Positions 45,377 through 54,701 of a DNA stretch of 64,000 bases are shown one piece after another. The stretch's first letter is position 1, and every line of letters begins with the position of its first letter. The position numbers were made by a program, and so were the translations under genes. The stretch covers positions 106,359 through 170,358 of the forward strand of contig SUXI01000006.1 of assembly GCA_015060975.1 (NCBI GenBank), given 5' to 3'. The notes below the pieces were generated by a model. It did not search any database, was not told the origin of the DNA, and saw only the letters and a list, made by a program, of their open reading frames with translations. This DNA comes from Bacteroidales bacterium (GTDB taxonomy: Bacteria > Bacteroidota > Bacteroidia > Bacteroidales > Muribaculaceae).

Positions 45377-45409
45377 AAATGGAGCGCAAACTTTGTGCTC
45401 CATTTTTTT
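45377..45409 (+). terminator. TPR gene terminator
   Basis: A 13-bp stem with one G-U pair (AAATGGAGCGCAA / TTGTGCTCCATTT), 3-nt loop, then Ts. A GTG codon at 45395 lies inside it and is therefore an unlikely start for the MATE gene. Confidence 0.92.
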
Positions 45410-45430
45410 GAAAAAACAATTTGCATTACA

Positions 45431-46804
45431 ATGAATAAAGCACAAGGAAATATAAACGAACTTGAGACACGTCCTGTGGGACGATTACTATGGATATATA
45501 GTTTGCCGGCTGTAGTAGGTATGCTTGTGATGTCGTTATACAATGTCATTGACCGAATATTTATAGGTCAGGGCGTTGGCGCTGATGCTATTGCCGGATT
45601 ATCGATTACATTCCCGGTAATGAATATCTCAGCGGCTATAGGGATTCTTGTTGGAGCCGGTGCAGCAGCTCGAATCTCTATTCTATTAGGAGCGAAAGAC
45701 CTACATGGAGCTGAAAATGTATTAGGAAATACATTGGTGCTTATTATTATAAACGGATTGATATATACCTCAATATTCGGAATTTTTATTGATGAAATAT
45801 TAACATTATTTGGAGCAAGTGAAAACACATTACCATATGCCCACGACTTTATGTTGTGGATGTTGCCAGGAATGTTAATAACCAATATCACTTATAGTTT
45901 TAATAGCATAATGCGTTCATCGGGCTACCCCTCAAAAGCAATGATTACCATGATAATTGGAGCTATGGCCAACGTGATATTGGCACCAATATTCATTTTT
46001 ATTCTTGACATGGGAATAAAAGGGGCTGCGATAGCCACTGATATTGCAATGGCTATCTCGGGAACATTTGTTATGCGACACTTTTTTGACAAAACAAAAA
46101 CACTGCATTTTGTATCGGGCATATATCGTTTGAAATGGAAAATCGTGTGGCCTATTATTGCTATCGGTGCAGCCCCAAGCCTTGTGAGCGCTGCAAGCAG
46201 CGCTATTACTGCGATTATCAACAATTCACTATATAAATATGGTGGCGATGTGGCAGTTGGTGCCGCCGGAATCTTTGTCACATACACTTCACTGCTCACA
46301 ACAGTTGTAGTGGGACTTTGCCAAGGGGTGCAACCCATTATAGGTTATAACTATGGCGCAGGCCGATTTGACAGACTTAAACGCACGTTTTGGTTGGCAT
46401 CATGCGCAGGTTTGGCTGTTACGATTTTAGGGGCAGTCTTCGGTCAGAGCTTCCCTGGATTTATAGCAAGAGCATTCACTAACGATGAAATGTTAATTGA
46501 TGCAACCATAAATGGCTTAACTATTTCATTAACACTATTCTATGTCGTTGGATTCCAAATAGTGGCAACTACATTTTTGCAATCAATAGGATTGGCCGGG
46601 AAATCGATATTCTTGAGTTTGGTACGTCAGGTAATATTTTTAATCCCATTCCTTTTGATATTGCCAAAATCTTTTGGTCTTGATGGAGTGTGGGCATCAT
46701 TTCCTACATCAGATGTATTCTCGACCATAACAGCCGGATTGATGATATGGTGGGAAATGCGTCAACTCAACAAAATCACCTTAAAACGGAAAAATGAGAG
46801 GTAG
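45431..46804 (+). CDS. MATE-family multidrug/cation antiporter
   Basis: A 457-residue inner-membrane exporter with about 12 helices in two MatE halves (residues ~15-190 and ~240-440). The N-terminus (ELETRPVGRLLWIYSLPAVVGMLVMSLYNVIDRIFIGQGVGADAIAGL) and the second-half motif GLCQGVQPIIGYNYGAGRFDRLKR are typical. It probably couples Na+ or H+ influx to export of cationic compounds. The start at the ATG at 45431 is chosen because an upstream GTG at 45395 lies in a terminator stem. Its 3' end overlaps the convergent SLC13 gene by 24 bp. Confidence 0.95.
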   Translation: MNKAQGNINELETRPVGRLLWIYSLPAVVGMLVMSLYNVIDRIFIGQGVGADAIAGLSITFPVMNISAAIGILVGAGAAARISILLGAKDLHGAENVLGNTLVLIIINGLIYTSIFGIFIDEILTLFGASENTLPYAHDFMLWMLPGMLITNITYSFNSIMRSSGYPSKAMITMIIGAMANVILAPIFIFILDMGIKGAAIATDIAMAISGTFVMRHFFDKTKTLHFVSGIYRLKWKIVWPIIAIGAAPSLVSAASSAITAIINNSLYKYGGDVAVGAAGIFVTYTSLLTTVVVGLCQGVQPIIGYNYGAGRFDRLKRTFWLASCAGLAVTILGAVFGQSFPGFIARAFTNDEMLIDATINGLTISLTLFYVVGFQIVATTFLQSIGLAGKSIFLSLVRQVIFLIPFLLILPKSFGLDGVWASFPTSDVFSTITAGLMIWWEMRQLNKITLKRKNER

Positions 46805-48622
46805 TACAAATATCATTACTATGCCCAATATAAATTGCAATGGAACACCCACTTTGATGTAATCCATAAAAGTATATTGCCCTGCAGGCATTACAAGAGC
46901 ATTAGGAGGAGTAGAAAACGGAGATGCAAAGCAAAGGCTCGCACCAAATGATACGGCAAACAAAAATGGCACCGGATTAACCCCAAGTGACAAGGCACTT
47001 TGTAGAGCAATAGGTGCGAGGAGCACAGCTGTTGCCGTATTACTGATAAACATAGTCATGAGCGAAGTGGTGAAATATATGCCAGCCATTAATGCCAATG
47101 GACCCCAATTTCCAAGACTATCAACAAGTGTTTGTGACACGAAGTGAGATACCCCTGTTTTTTCAAGAGCCATCGATAGTGGCATCATTGCGCCAATAAG
47201 CACGACGCTTTCCCAGTTGATTGTCTTATAAGCCGCCTCTACATTGCGAAAACACCCGGTAAGAACCATTAATGTTGCCGCAGTGATAACCGAGATTACT
47301 GGCGACACCGGAATAAAATCAAACACCATTGTAACAATCATTGCCAACATTATCAATGCCGCAATAGGCGCCTTGTGGTTAAGAGTTACTCTTGACACTT
47401 CTTCAAGAGGCTGCCCTAATACCACCCAATCTTTCGTTTCTTTTGACAATTCACCAATATTTTTCCAGGAACCTTGCACTAATAACACATCTTCGGTGTG
47501 AATTGTTTCGTTGGCAAGATTGCCACGCAAATATTGAGATTTTCGACGCACACCTATTACATTAACATTATAATGAGTGCGAAATCCCACATCGGCTATT
47601 GAACGATTAACGATGCGCGATGAAGGCATTAATACAATTTCAGCGATTCCAATATCATAGAATGCCAACTCTTTTTGTTTGTCATCATTAGGGGCATAAA
47701 CGAGGGCATAGTCTTTCATAAAACGATTTATATCATTAGCCTCGCCCGAAATAAAAATTGCATCATTTTCTTCCAATTTAGTATTGGCGTTAGCTGATTT
47801 TTGCGTGATATTGCCAAGCAGTTTGCCTTGGCGCGACTCACTACTGCGCACCTCAAAAGCCACTAAATTATATCGACTGCGAATGTGAAGTTCTCCAATA
47901 GTTTTCCCTACGGCAATTGAATTGCGAGGAACTAATATGCGTTGCATATTGGCATTTAAGTCATATTCCTCAACTAATTGAGCTATTGATTTGCTCCCCG
48001 TTGAAGATTTTGAAGTCGAATTATCTTTACGAAGGAACCATTTGCTTAATGGAATTAGCAATAATGTCCCAATTGTTAAGCACACAATGCCGGCAGGCAA
48101 GAACGAGAAGAAGGTAAGACGTTCAAATCCGGCATTAACAAGTGTTTCATCTATAACAAGATTTGGAGGTGTACCAATAAGGGTCATCATACCTCCCATG
48201 CTGCTTGCAAATGCCAATGGCATGAGGAATCGTGAAGTGCCAATCCCTGCACTTTTAGCGATACTTACAACAATAGGCAGCATCAATGCAACGGTGCCGG
48301 TGTTGCTCACAAATGCGCCAATGATTGAGGTTACTCCAACTACCAATAAGAATAGTTTTAGTTCGCTATTCCCGGCAAGATTGAGTAGCCGTGCTCCAAT
48401 CATTTTTGCCAATCCGGTTTGAAAAATGGCTCCCCCAACAACAAACAACCCAATCATCATAATCACAATTGAGTTGGAAAATCCTGATAGTGATTCTTCG
48501 GTGGTGAGAATGCCTGAAACAGACAAAACGACAAGTGCGATAAGAGCCACCACGTCGGAGCGAATCTTGCCCCAAGCAAAAAAAGTAGCGGAGAATATAA
48601 GTGTGAGTATTGTGATTATCAT
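46781..48622 (-). CDS. SLC13/DASS-family anion transporter with two TrkA-C domains
   Basis: A 613-residue inner-membrane transporter. The first half has ~5 helices (residues 1-190) with the SNTGTVALMLPIVVSIA motif. Two RCK_C/TrkA-C-type regulatory domains follow at ~210-300 and ~305-385. The second membrane half contains ISNTATAVLLAPIALQSA, which mirrors the first SNT motif. Related proteins carry dicarboxylates, sulfate or phosphate with Na+; the substrate here is not certain. It has a perfect consensus promoter at 48654. Confidence 0.92.
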   Translation of the reverse strand: MIITILTLIFSATFFAWGKIRSDVVALIALVVLSVSGILTTEESLSGFSNSIVIMMIGLFVVGGAIFQTGLAKMIGARLLNLAGNSELKLFLLVVGVTSIIGAFVSNTGTVALMLPIVVSIAKSAGIGTSRFLMPLAFASSMGGMMTLIGTPPNLVIDETLVNAGFERLTFFSFLPAGIVCLTIGTLLLIPLSKWFLRKDNSTSKSSTGSKSIAQLVEEYDLNANMQRILVPRNSIAVGKTIGELHIRSRYNLVAFEVRSSESRQGKLLGNITQKSANANTKLEENDAIFISGEANDINRFMKDYALVYAPNDDKQKELAFYDIGIAEIVLMPSSRIVNRSIADVGFRTHYNVNVIGVRRKSQYLRGNLANETIHTEDVLLVQGSWKNIGELSKETKDWVVLGQPLEEVSRVTLNHKAPIAALIMLAMIVTMVFDFIPVSPVISVITAATLMVLTGCFRNVEAAYKTINWESVVLIGAMMPLSMALEKTGVSHFVSQTLVDSLGNWGPLALMAGIYFTTSLMTMFISNTATAVLLAPIALQSALSLGVNPVPFLFAVSFGASLCFASPFSTPPNALVMPAGQYTFMDYIKVGVPLQFILGIVMIFVLPLIFPF

Positions 48623-48653
48623 ATTAAATTGGAATTATTATGTGTTTGCTTTA

Positions 48654-48684
48654 CAAAGATACGTTAAAAGCATGTGAACTCAAA
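48654..48684 (-). promoter_or_regulatory. Promoter of the SLC13 transporter gene
   Basis: On the minus strand: TTTG (48684-48681), 19-bp spacer, TATCTTTG (48661-48654): perfect consensus. Confidence 0.86.
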
Positions 48685-48757
48685 TCACATTATATATTAA
48701 ACCTCTACATTAAACAATTTTTTGATAAAAAGTGTTTTCATTAAAAAATTTTATTGC

Positions 48758-48765
48758 TAATTTTG
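48758..48765 (+). promoter_or_regulatory. -7 element of the ferritin gene
   Basis: TAATTTTG, 30 bp before the ferritin ATG, with TTTT 19 bp upstream. It shows that a TTG at 48754 cannot be the start codon. Confidence 0.6.
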
Positions 48766-48795
48766 TGTTATAACATTAACAAAAAACAAAATATT

Positions 48796-49317
48796 ATGCT
48801 AAGCAAAACTATCGAAGCCGCAATCAATGCGCAAATCAATGCCGAATTATGGTCGGCATATTTATATCTTTCTATGGCTCACAATTTTGAGGCTGACGGC
48901 AAACCGGGAATCGCAAATTGGTTTAAAGTGCAATTCAAAGAAGAACAAGCACATGCCGAAATTTTCATGAACTATGTAAATTCCCGTGGCGGTCGCGTGT
49001 TGTTGCAACCTATCGAAGCTGTCGAAACCGAATGGGCAACCCCTCTTGACGCATTCAAGGCTACACTCACTCATGAGCAAAAAGTTACATCATTAATCAA
49101 CAATCTTTATGCGCTGGCTGAATCAGAACAGGATTATGCTACACGCGAAATGCTCAACTGGTTTGTGGCTGAGCAAGTTGAAGAAGAAGATAATGCTCAA
49201 CAACTTATCGACAAATTCACCCTTATTGGCAACGATGGTATGGGCATCTATATGCTCGACCAAGAACTTGCAACTCGCACTTACACAGTTCCATCTCCAT
49301 TGGCCACTGCCGAATAA
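48796..49317 (+). CDS. ftnA: Ferritin (non-heme iron storage)
   Basis: A 173-residue four-helix-bundle ferritin that oxidises and stores iron. Ferroxidase ligands are visible: Glu in INAELWSAYLYLSMA (~17), EEQAHAEIF (~49-55), and the Glu/Gln pair in LNWFVAEQVEEEDNAQQLI. The start at the ATG at 48796 follows the promoter element at 48758, whereas a frame opening earlier would run through that promoter. It is expressed alone and ended by a hairpin at 49340. Confidence 0.95.
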   Translation: MLSKTIEAAINAQINAELWSAYLYLSMAHNFEADGKPGIANWFKVQFKEEQAHAEIFMNYVNSRGGRVLLQPIEAVETEWATPLDAFKATLTHEQKVTSLINNLYALAESEQDYATREMLNWFVAEQVEEEDNAQQLIDKFTLIGNDGMGIYMLDQELATRTYTVPSPLATAE

Positions 49318-49339
49318 TTTAACCATAACAGTTATAGCA

Positions 49340-49370
49340 AAAGGCGACACTCAAAATGAATGTCGCCTTT
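49340..49370. terminator. Bidirectional terminator between ferritin and RNase G genes
   Basis: Perfect 10-bp stem AAAGGCGACA / TGTCGCCTTT with an 11-nt loop; flanked by A- and T-rich ends on both sides, between converging genes. Confidence 0.87.
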
Positions 49371-49402
49371 ATTTGTTCAGAGTGTTGTGAGGTTGAATTG
49401 CG

Positions 49403-51025
49403 TTAATCCTCTTGATTTCGATTCGTGGTTTTTGACTTGTTTTTAGTTGAAGATGAAGCCAAGTCTTTTTCTTCCTTTAAGTCGAGTTCATTACCAGCTT
49501 TATCAATTACACGATATTGAAGATATGCAAGTGATTGATCGGGGATAATTTTAAACCCAAATCCATGTTTTAGTTTCCACTTGCAATAAATCGAGAAGAA
49601 CCCCTTTTTAATATATGCGTTGATAAATGGGTGGACATACATTTTAAATCCTCTGATTTTAAGGTCATTGATAAGATACTCGATTTTTTCGTGTAGAGTG
49701 TCGGTAAATAGTAATGAAGGTTGCACCTCTCCTTTGCCATAACATGATGGACACGATTCGGTAGTGGTAATATCCATCGCAGGGCGCACACGTTGACGTG
49801 TGATTTGCATCAAACCAAATTTACTTAATTGCAAAATATTGTGTCGAGCCCGATCATTAGCCATCACCTCTTTCATGTGCTCATATAGTCGTTGTCGGTG
49901 TTCGGCTTTATTCATGTCGATAAAGTCGATAACAATGATGCCCCCAATATCGCGTAAACGCAGTTGACGTGCGATTTCGTCGGCGGCACGCATGTTGACA
50001 TCAAGGGCATTTGACTCTTGGTCGGTGCCTGCTTTAGTGCGATTGCCCGAGTTAACATCGATTACATGAAGAGCTTCGGTGTGCTCAATAATGATATATG
50101 CCCCCGATTTGAACGAAACGGTTTTCCCAAACGATGACTTAATTTGCTTTGTGATATTGAAATTATCAAAAATAGGTACCTCATCATCATATAGCTTCAC
50201 GATATCTTTACGCTCGGGAGCAATGAGGTTTACATATTTTGATATTTGAGCAAACGTGTCGGCATCATTTACATACACGTTTTCAAACGTAGGGCTGAAA
50301 ATGTCGCGAAGTACACCTACAATGCGGCTATCTTCTTCAAATAGAAGCGATGGCGCTTCAACTTTTTGAGCTTTTGCAATAGTATCGTCCCAACATTTAA
50401 GCAATGTCTTTAACTCGTGGTTGAGTTCAGCCACTCTTTTACCCTCGGCCGAGGTTCGAACGATTACACCAAAGTTTTTAGGTTTTATGCTCCCAATGAG
50501 CTGACGTAGGCGCAATTTTTCTTCGGTTGATTTAATTTTTTGCGATATTGAAATTTTGTCGCAGAAAGGAATCAACACTAAATATCGCCCCGTAAATGTT
50601 ATTTCGGTGGTGAGTCGAGGCCCTTTGGTCGAGATTGGCTCTTTTACGATTTGCACTAATAACTCTGTCCCTGGCTGAATGACATCAGCAATGACTCCAT
50701 GCTTGTCAATATCGGGCAGATGTTTCATTTTAGAAATCGCCGGCACATGTTTTTTGTCGTCAAGTAGTTGTTTGACAAATTCAAAGTAGGAAGAGAAATT
50801 GGAACCAAGATCTAAATAATGAAGAAATGCGTCTTTTTCATGCCCCACATTGACAAAGGAGGCATTTAATCCGGGCATAAGCTTTTTAACTTTAGCCAGA
50901 TAAATGTCGCCTACAGCATACGAAACATTCCTCGACTCTTTTTGCAATGAAACGAGTCGTGAATCTTCAAGCAAGGCTATTGACACCTCGCTCGGTTGGA
51001 CATTTACTACGAGTTCACTTTTCAT
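49403..51025 (-). CDS. rng: Ribonuclease E/G family endoribonuclease
   Basis: A 540-residue RNase G-type enzyme that processes rRNA and mRNA. It contains an N-terminal S1 domain (GDIYLAKVKKLMPGLNASFVNVGHEKDAFLHY, residues ~42-120), the catalytic DNase I-like region with GIIVIDFIDM and VDVNSGN (metal-binding aspartates near residues 326 and 370), and the zinc-link CPSCYGKG near 427. The short length without an E. coli RNase E-like scaffold fits RNase G. It is the third gene after HU and a tiny ribosomal-type protein; a large hairpin sits 22 bp upstream of its ATG. Confidence 0.95.
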   Translation of the reverse strand: MKSELVVNVQPSEVSIALLEDSRLVSLQKESRNVSYAVGDIYLAKVKKLMPGLNASFVNVGHEKDAFLHYLDLGSNFSSYFEFVKQLLDDKKHVPAISKMKHLPDIDKHGVIADVIQPGTELLVQIVKEPISTKGPRLTTEITFTGRYLVLIPFCDKISISQKIKSTEEKLRLRQLIGSIKPKNFGVIVRTSAEGKRVAELNHELKTLLKCWDDTIAKAQKVEAPSLLFEEDSRIVGVLRDIFSPTFENVYVNDADTFAQISKYVNLIAPERKDIVKLYDDEVPIFDNFNITKQIKSSFGKTVSFKSGAYIIIEHTEALHVIDVNSGNRTKAGTDQESNALDVNMRAADEIARQLRLRDIGGIIVIDFIDMNKAEHRQRLYEHMKEVMANDRARHNILQLSKFGLMQITRQRVRPAMDITTTESCPSCYGKGEVQPSLLFTDTLHEKIEYLINDLKIRGFKMYVHPFINAYIKKGFFSIYCKWKLKHGFGFKIIPDQSLAYLQYRVIDKAGNELDLKEEKDLASSSTKNKSKTTNRNQED

Positions 51026-51047
51026 TTTATCAGATCACTAAAACACA

Positions 51048-51103
51048 AAGAACAAACTGATTTGATTACACTTATTAGTGAATGCCACATCAAGTTTGTT
51101 CTT
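51048..51103 (-). promoter_or_regulatory. Structured leader upstream of RNase G start
   Basis: Arms AAGAACAAACT (51048-51058) and AGTTTGTTCTT (51093-51103) pair perfectly, extended by TGA/TCA-type pairs around a bulged base; an inner CACT/AGTG hairpin sits in the loop. On the minus strand the stem ends 22 nt before the rng ATG and is followed by a U-rich stretch. It could be a weak terminator of the upstream gene or an RNase-responsive autoregulatory leader. Confidence 0.6.
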
Positions 51104-51142
51104 CGTATAGCGTTTCTTAAAATTAGAAAGAAGCAGTCTTAC

Positions 51143-51232
51143 TTATTTCTTTTTGTGACGATTCTTTCTGAGACGTTTTTTGCGCTTGTGAGTGGCCATT
51201 TTATGACCTTTTCTTTTTTTTCCGCTTGGCAT
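51143..51232 (-). CDS. Tiny basic ribosomal-type protein (AURKAIP1/COX24 domain, bS22/mS38-like)
   Basis: A 29-codon ORF from ATG at 51232 to TAA at 51143. It begins MPSGKKRKGHKMATH and consists almost only of Lys, Arg and His. Such 29-30-residue proteins with an HKMATHKRKKR core are widespread in Bacteroidetes, annotated as AURKAIP1/COX24-domain or bS22-like small-subunit ribosomal proteins; that identification is from memory of the family. It lies between the HU gene and rng on the same strand. Too short for standard length cut-offs. Confidence 0.8.
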   Translation of the reverse strand: MPSGKKRKGHKMATHKRKKRLRKNRHKKK

Positions 51233-51283
51233 TTTACGCTAATTTATAGGGTTAAAAAATAAAGTTTATTATCTCGTTTATAA

Positions 51284-51556
51284 TTACTTAACTTCTTCCA
51301 TGAACACTTTGGCAGGTTTGAATGCCGGGATTTTGTGTTCTGGAATAATAATAGTTTCGTTTTTAGAGATGTTGCGAGCGGTTTTTTGTGAGCGAGTTTT
51401 TACGATGAAGCTACCAAAACCTCTCAAATATACGTTTTCGCCGTTTGCAAGAGAGTCTTTTACAACTTCCATGAATTTTTCGACAGTTTCAAGTACATTA
51501 GCTTTTTCAATGCCGGTTGACTTTGAAATTTCGTTTACGATTTGAGCTTTAGTCAT
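51284..51556 (-). CDS. HU/IHF-family nucleoid DNA-binding protein
   Basis: A 90-residue histone-like protein that bends DNA. TKAQIVNEISKSTGIEKANVLETVEKFMEVV forms the helical dimer body; LRGFGSFIVKTRSQKTARNISKNETIIIPEHKIPAFKPAK is the beta-arm and DNA-contact signature with the intercalating Pro-containing tip. Head of the HU - small ribosomal-type protein - RNase G gene set. A clear TAnnTTTG element was not found; a GATATTTG upstream on the minus strand is a weak candidate. Confidence 0.96.
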   Translation of the reverse strand: MTKAQIVNEISKSTGIEKANVLETVEKFMEVVKDSLANGENVYLRGFGSFIVKTRSQKTARNISKNETIIIPEHKIPAFKPAKVFMEEVK

Positions 51557-51773
51557 TGTTGTTATTAATTATAATTATTAAATTCATTGATTTGCAATAA
51601 ATTATATGAGTATCACACTCATTTCTAATTTTGCAACTGCAAATATCGTATTTTTTTTTCAATTAGACACAATTTTTGACCTCATTTTTAAAATAATTAG
51701 TGAATTAGAAAAACGTTGAAGACTATAGCAAACAAAAACAATGTGTAGATATAAATATATCTGTATTTGTTTT

Positions 51774-53999
51774 TTATTTATTTGCATTATTTAATGTAGT
51801 GAGACTTTGTTTGCCCAGATAAAACAAACAAGCGCGAATTTGAGTCGCATCGGTGGTAAATGGTTCGGTGTAGATAGCCGATTTAAGCGTTGGCTCACTA
51901 CCATCGAGCGTGTAACGTATCACTGCACCGGGATAAGGCGAATTCATTTTTACCATTCCGTTTTCAAGGATGATTCCCGGTTGACGAAGGTGGAAATTCC
52001 AACCACGCACCGCCAATCGCGGCAACTCTTTCTTGCATATAATGTTGTTGAATTGAGACGGAGTATAAGTCTCGCTATTGTTCCATGCACGTTCGGCAAG
52101 ACCAAGCATTTTAGGCAGTAGAAACGATTGTAACTGAGGAAATGAACGCATAGTTTCGGCAAATACATGTCCACTGATTCCGATTATTTGACCGGGAGTG
52201 TCCGAATCGGTTGGGCAAAGCATCGCAGGATAACCCGCAAGCGAATTAAATTCATCTACAGTGCCACCCCAATTTAATCCTTTTTCAAGCGGATGATAAT
52301 TATATGTCATGTCGAGATAAAAATGGTTGACATTACTCAAAATGATTGGGTATCCGACACTAACAGCTTCACGTGTAACGCCTCCATGCCCATGAGACGG
52401 CAGTGTACTCCAACAATTCACTCCACCCACTAATGGCACAATTTCGTTATTGTAATCAGATGTATGTCCAACAGCAATTTCTTGCCAACCGTTCATTTTT
52501 ATGCCCCGCTGTGAAAGAATTTTCGCCAACTGGCGCACAAAATATGCATGAAGCCCCTTTTCTCCACCAAGTTTTTGCGTATTAATCAATTCTTTGGCAG
52601 TCTTTGAGCCGTTCCATGCCCCACGAGGAACTTCATCGCCACCTATGTGAATAGCTGTCAATGGCGCTCCGGCCTCATGATACATTGCAATTATTTCATC
52701 TATCACTTTCTCCATGAATTTATATGGACCGGGAAGTGCCGGATTCATCACATTATCATGAAATGCTTGTGCCGATGTGTAACGAGATGTGTCACCATCT
52801 TCAATAAGACGATAAGTGGCATCTCCGGTGTTACGATACCGAGCTTCCATTGATTTTATTGCCGCACGGGCATGTCCGGGAGATTCTATTTCGGGAATTA
52901 CATCAATGCCATATTCATTGCAATAACGTAGAAAATCAACAAACTCACTTCGTGAAATATATCCGTTAGCCACACCTTCGGCGGTGTTTGGGTCACCATT
53001 GCCGGCAAATATTTGTACAAGGTGTCGATGCTCGTCAAGTGTATAACCTCGTCGGGAACCCACGTTGGTTAATTCAGGTAATCCCGGAATCTCCAATCGC
53101 CACGCTTCATCGTCACAAAAGTGTAAGTGAAGAGTATTGAGACGGTATCGGGCAAGCATCTGAACTACTGTTTGCAAATCGCTTACTCGCTGAAAATTGC
53201 GTGCTATATCAATCATTACAGCACGATATGGAAGGTCGGGATAATCCTCAATCACAGCACAAGGTAATAGAGAGCCGTCGCCAGGGATATAGTTATGAGT
53301 TGTGAGAACTCGATTTGCAATATTCAACGCTTTATCCGATGCGTATTCAATCAATACACTATCGGCAGCGATTGTAATACGATAAAATTCAGGATTTTCG
53401 TGCGTGATAGGATTTGATTTCACTTCACCATCTCCTTTGTAATAACCACCAAGAAGTTTTACTCGTTTGAATGAAGGAATTACATCGTAAACACTGATAG
53501 AGTCATCACAATCGAGCGACTCGTTGAAACGATATATTTCATCGCCGTATGGCATGCGATCCTTGCCTTCGATACTCCATTGCTCGGGACGCTCGATAAT
53601 TGAACGACGTGAATATATAACGCTTGAGGTCAGTCCGCGTGAATCGACTGTGTGGATTCCATCGGGGGCATAACAAATGGCTGCGAGAGTGCCTTTAACA
53701 CGAATATCAATCACCACGCTATCGGCATTTGTGCCAAATTGGGGAGAGGTGACATAATAATAACCCGGAACAATTTCAACAACAGAGTCGGCACTATTAA
53801 GAGGCTTCATCTGTCGGGCAAACTGATTAAAACACAAGCGGTCTATTTTTTCAATATCGCCTTTAACCGTGAATCGTTGGATATAATAGGCAACATTTGA
53901 TGCATCTTTGTTGTTTCCGAGATTTTCCCACACAACCGATGTTTTAGCCAAGGCGATAAACGCAAAAGCAAGTAATAAAATTGAGGTTATTTTACGCAT
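51774..53999 (-). CDS. Beta-N-acetylhexosaminidase, GH20
   Basis: A 741-residue exported exo-glycosidase that releases terminal N-acetylglucosamine or N-acetylgalactosamine. Signal peptide ~1-18. Residues up to ~250 form the N-terminal GH20b-like domain; the TIM barrel follows with YRAVMIDIARNFQRV, LNTLHLHFCDDEAWRLEI, DVIPEIESPGHARA, and the catalytic Asp-Glu pair in IHIGGDEVPRGAW near residue 453. The end (IRYTLDGSEPTLKSAIY) is a chitobiase-type C-terminal domain. It probably trims host mucin or other glycans in the periplasm or at the surface. An LMW phosphatase gene lies just upstream on the same strand. Confidence 0.95.
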   Translation of the reverse strand: MRKITSILLLAFAFIALAKTSVVWENLGNNKDASNVAYYIQRFTVKGDIEKIDRLCFNQFARQMKPLNSADSVVEIVPGYYYVTSPQFGTNADSVVIDIRVKGTLAAICYAPDGIHTVDSRGLTSSVIYSRRSIIERPEQWSIEGKDRMPYGDEIYRFNESLDCDDSISVYDVIPSFKRVKLLGGYYKGDGEVKSNPITHENPEFYRITIAADSVLIEYASDKALNIANRVLTTHNYIPGDGSLLPCAVIEDYPDLPYRAVMIDIARNFQRVSDLQTVVQMLARYRLNTLHLHFCDDEAWRLEIPGLPELTNVGSRRGYTLDEHRHLVQIFAGNGDPNTAEGVANGYISRSEFVDFLRYCNEYGIDVIPEIESPGHARAAIKSMEARYRNTGDATYRLIEDGDTSRYTSAQAFHDNVMNPALPGPYKFMEKVIDEIIAMYHEAGAPLTAIHIGGDEVPRGAWNGSKTAKELINTQKLGGEKGLHAYFVRQLAKILSQRGIKMNGWQEIAVGHTSDYNNEIVPLVGGVNCWSTLPSHGHGGVTREAVSVGYPIILSNVNHFYLDMTYNYHPLEKGLNWGGTVDEFNSLAGYPAMLCPTDSDTPGQIIGISGHVFAETMRSFPQLQSFLLPKMLGLAERAWNNSETYTPSQFNNIICKKELPRLAVRGWNFHLRQPGIILENGMVKMNSPYPGAVIRYTLDGSEPTLKSAIYTEPFTTDATQIRACLFYLGKQSLTTLNNANK

Positions 54000-54030
54000 A
54001 GCGATTTTTATATTGATAGTTGAGATTTCT

Positions 54031-54540
54031 TTATTTAATCACTTTTGAAACTATTTCATATAGATTCGCACAACCATTTTGCAGCAAATCAAGAACAAGC
54101 TCAAACCCTTCTGCTCCTTCATAATAAGGGTCGGGGATATAATCATAACGTAACGACATGTCAACAAATTTTGCCATAGGTATGATTTTCGCCTCATGTT
54201 CAATTGTTTGTGCCATGCGATGCAAATTTGATTCATTGCTTGCATCCATTGGAATAATGAGGTCGAAATCGTCAAAATCCGCCACACGCACTTTCCGGCA
54301 AACGTGTGTTAACTCCAATCCCCTACGACGTGCATGAATGCGCATGCGACTATCTGGCAAATCGCCCACATGATAACCTCCTGTTCCGGCTGAATCTATC
54401 TCCCAACGCTCTCCATCGTTATGTTCTTCAACAATCGCACGCATAATCCCATCAGCAGCAGGCGACCTGCATATATTACCCAAGCACACAAACAACACCC
54501 GCACCTTCTCTTTACCTTTCAATGAGTTAATTATATCCAT
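54031..54540 (-). CDS. Low-molecular-weight protein tyrosine phosphatase
   Basis: A 169-residue cytoplasmic phosphatase. The CX5R loop VCLGNICRS (Cys19, Arg25) lies in the expected early position; the general-acid Asp sits in YIPDPYYEG near residue 137. In bacteria such enzymes often regulate capsule or exopolysaccharide kinases; no tyrosine kinase is next to it. It is 31 bp upstream of the GH20 gene on the same strand. A TAACTTTG lies about 47 bp before its start. Confidence 0.95.
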   Translation of the reverse strand: MDIINSLKGKEKVRVLFVCLGNICRSPAADGIMRAIVEEHNDGERWEIDSAGTGGYHVGDLPDSRMRIHARRRGLELTHVCRKVRVADFDDFDLIIPMDASNESNLHRMAQTIEHEAKIIPMAKFVDMSLRYDYIPDPYYEGAEGFELVLDLLQNGCANLYEIVSKVIK

Positions 54541-54586
54541 ATTTTTGGTTTACATTTCTAATTATTTGAAATACATAATAATATCA

Positions 54587-54594
54587 CAAAGTTA
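54587..54594 (-). promoter_or_regulatory. -7 element of the LMW phosphatase gene
   Basis: On the minus strand TAACTTTG; no clear -33 element at the usual distance. Confidence 0.55.
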
Positions 54595-54653
54595 ATCACT
54601 ATTTTTTGAAGTATTATATAATATACTAAAAATAAAATGTTTATATTTTAATG

Positions 54654-54684
54654 TTTGATTCTTCCAAAATATACATTATATTTG
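54654..54684 (+). promoter_or_regulatory. Promoter of the DUF456 gene
   Basis: TTTG (54654-54657), 19-bp spacer, TATATTTG (54677-54684): perfect consensus. It lies inside the longest reading frame that opens at 54651, so the true start must be downstream. Confidence 0.83.
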
Positions 54685-54701
54685 TAGTAGTAATATTATC
54701 A

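Noticed and set aside
45395..45430. GTG start extending the MATE protein by 12 residues
   Set aside because: The codon is inside a strong terminator hairpin and the added residues are not typical for the family.
48754..48795. TTG start extending ferritin by 14 residues
   Set aside because: The -7 promoter element overlaps this segment, and ferritins begin at the MLSKTIEAA sequence.
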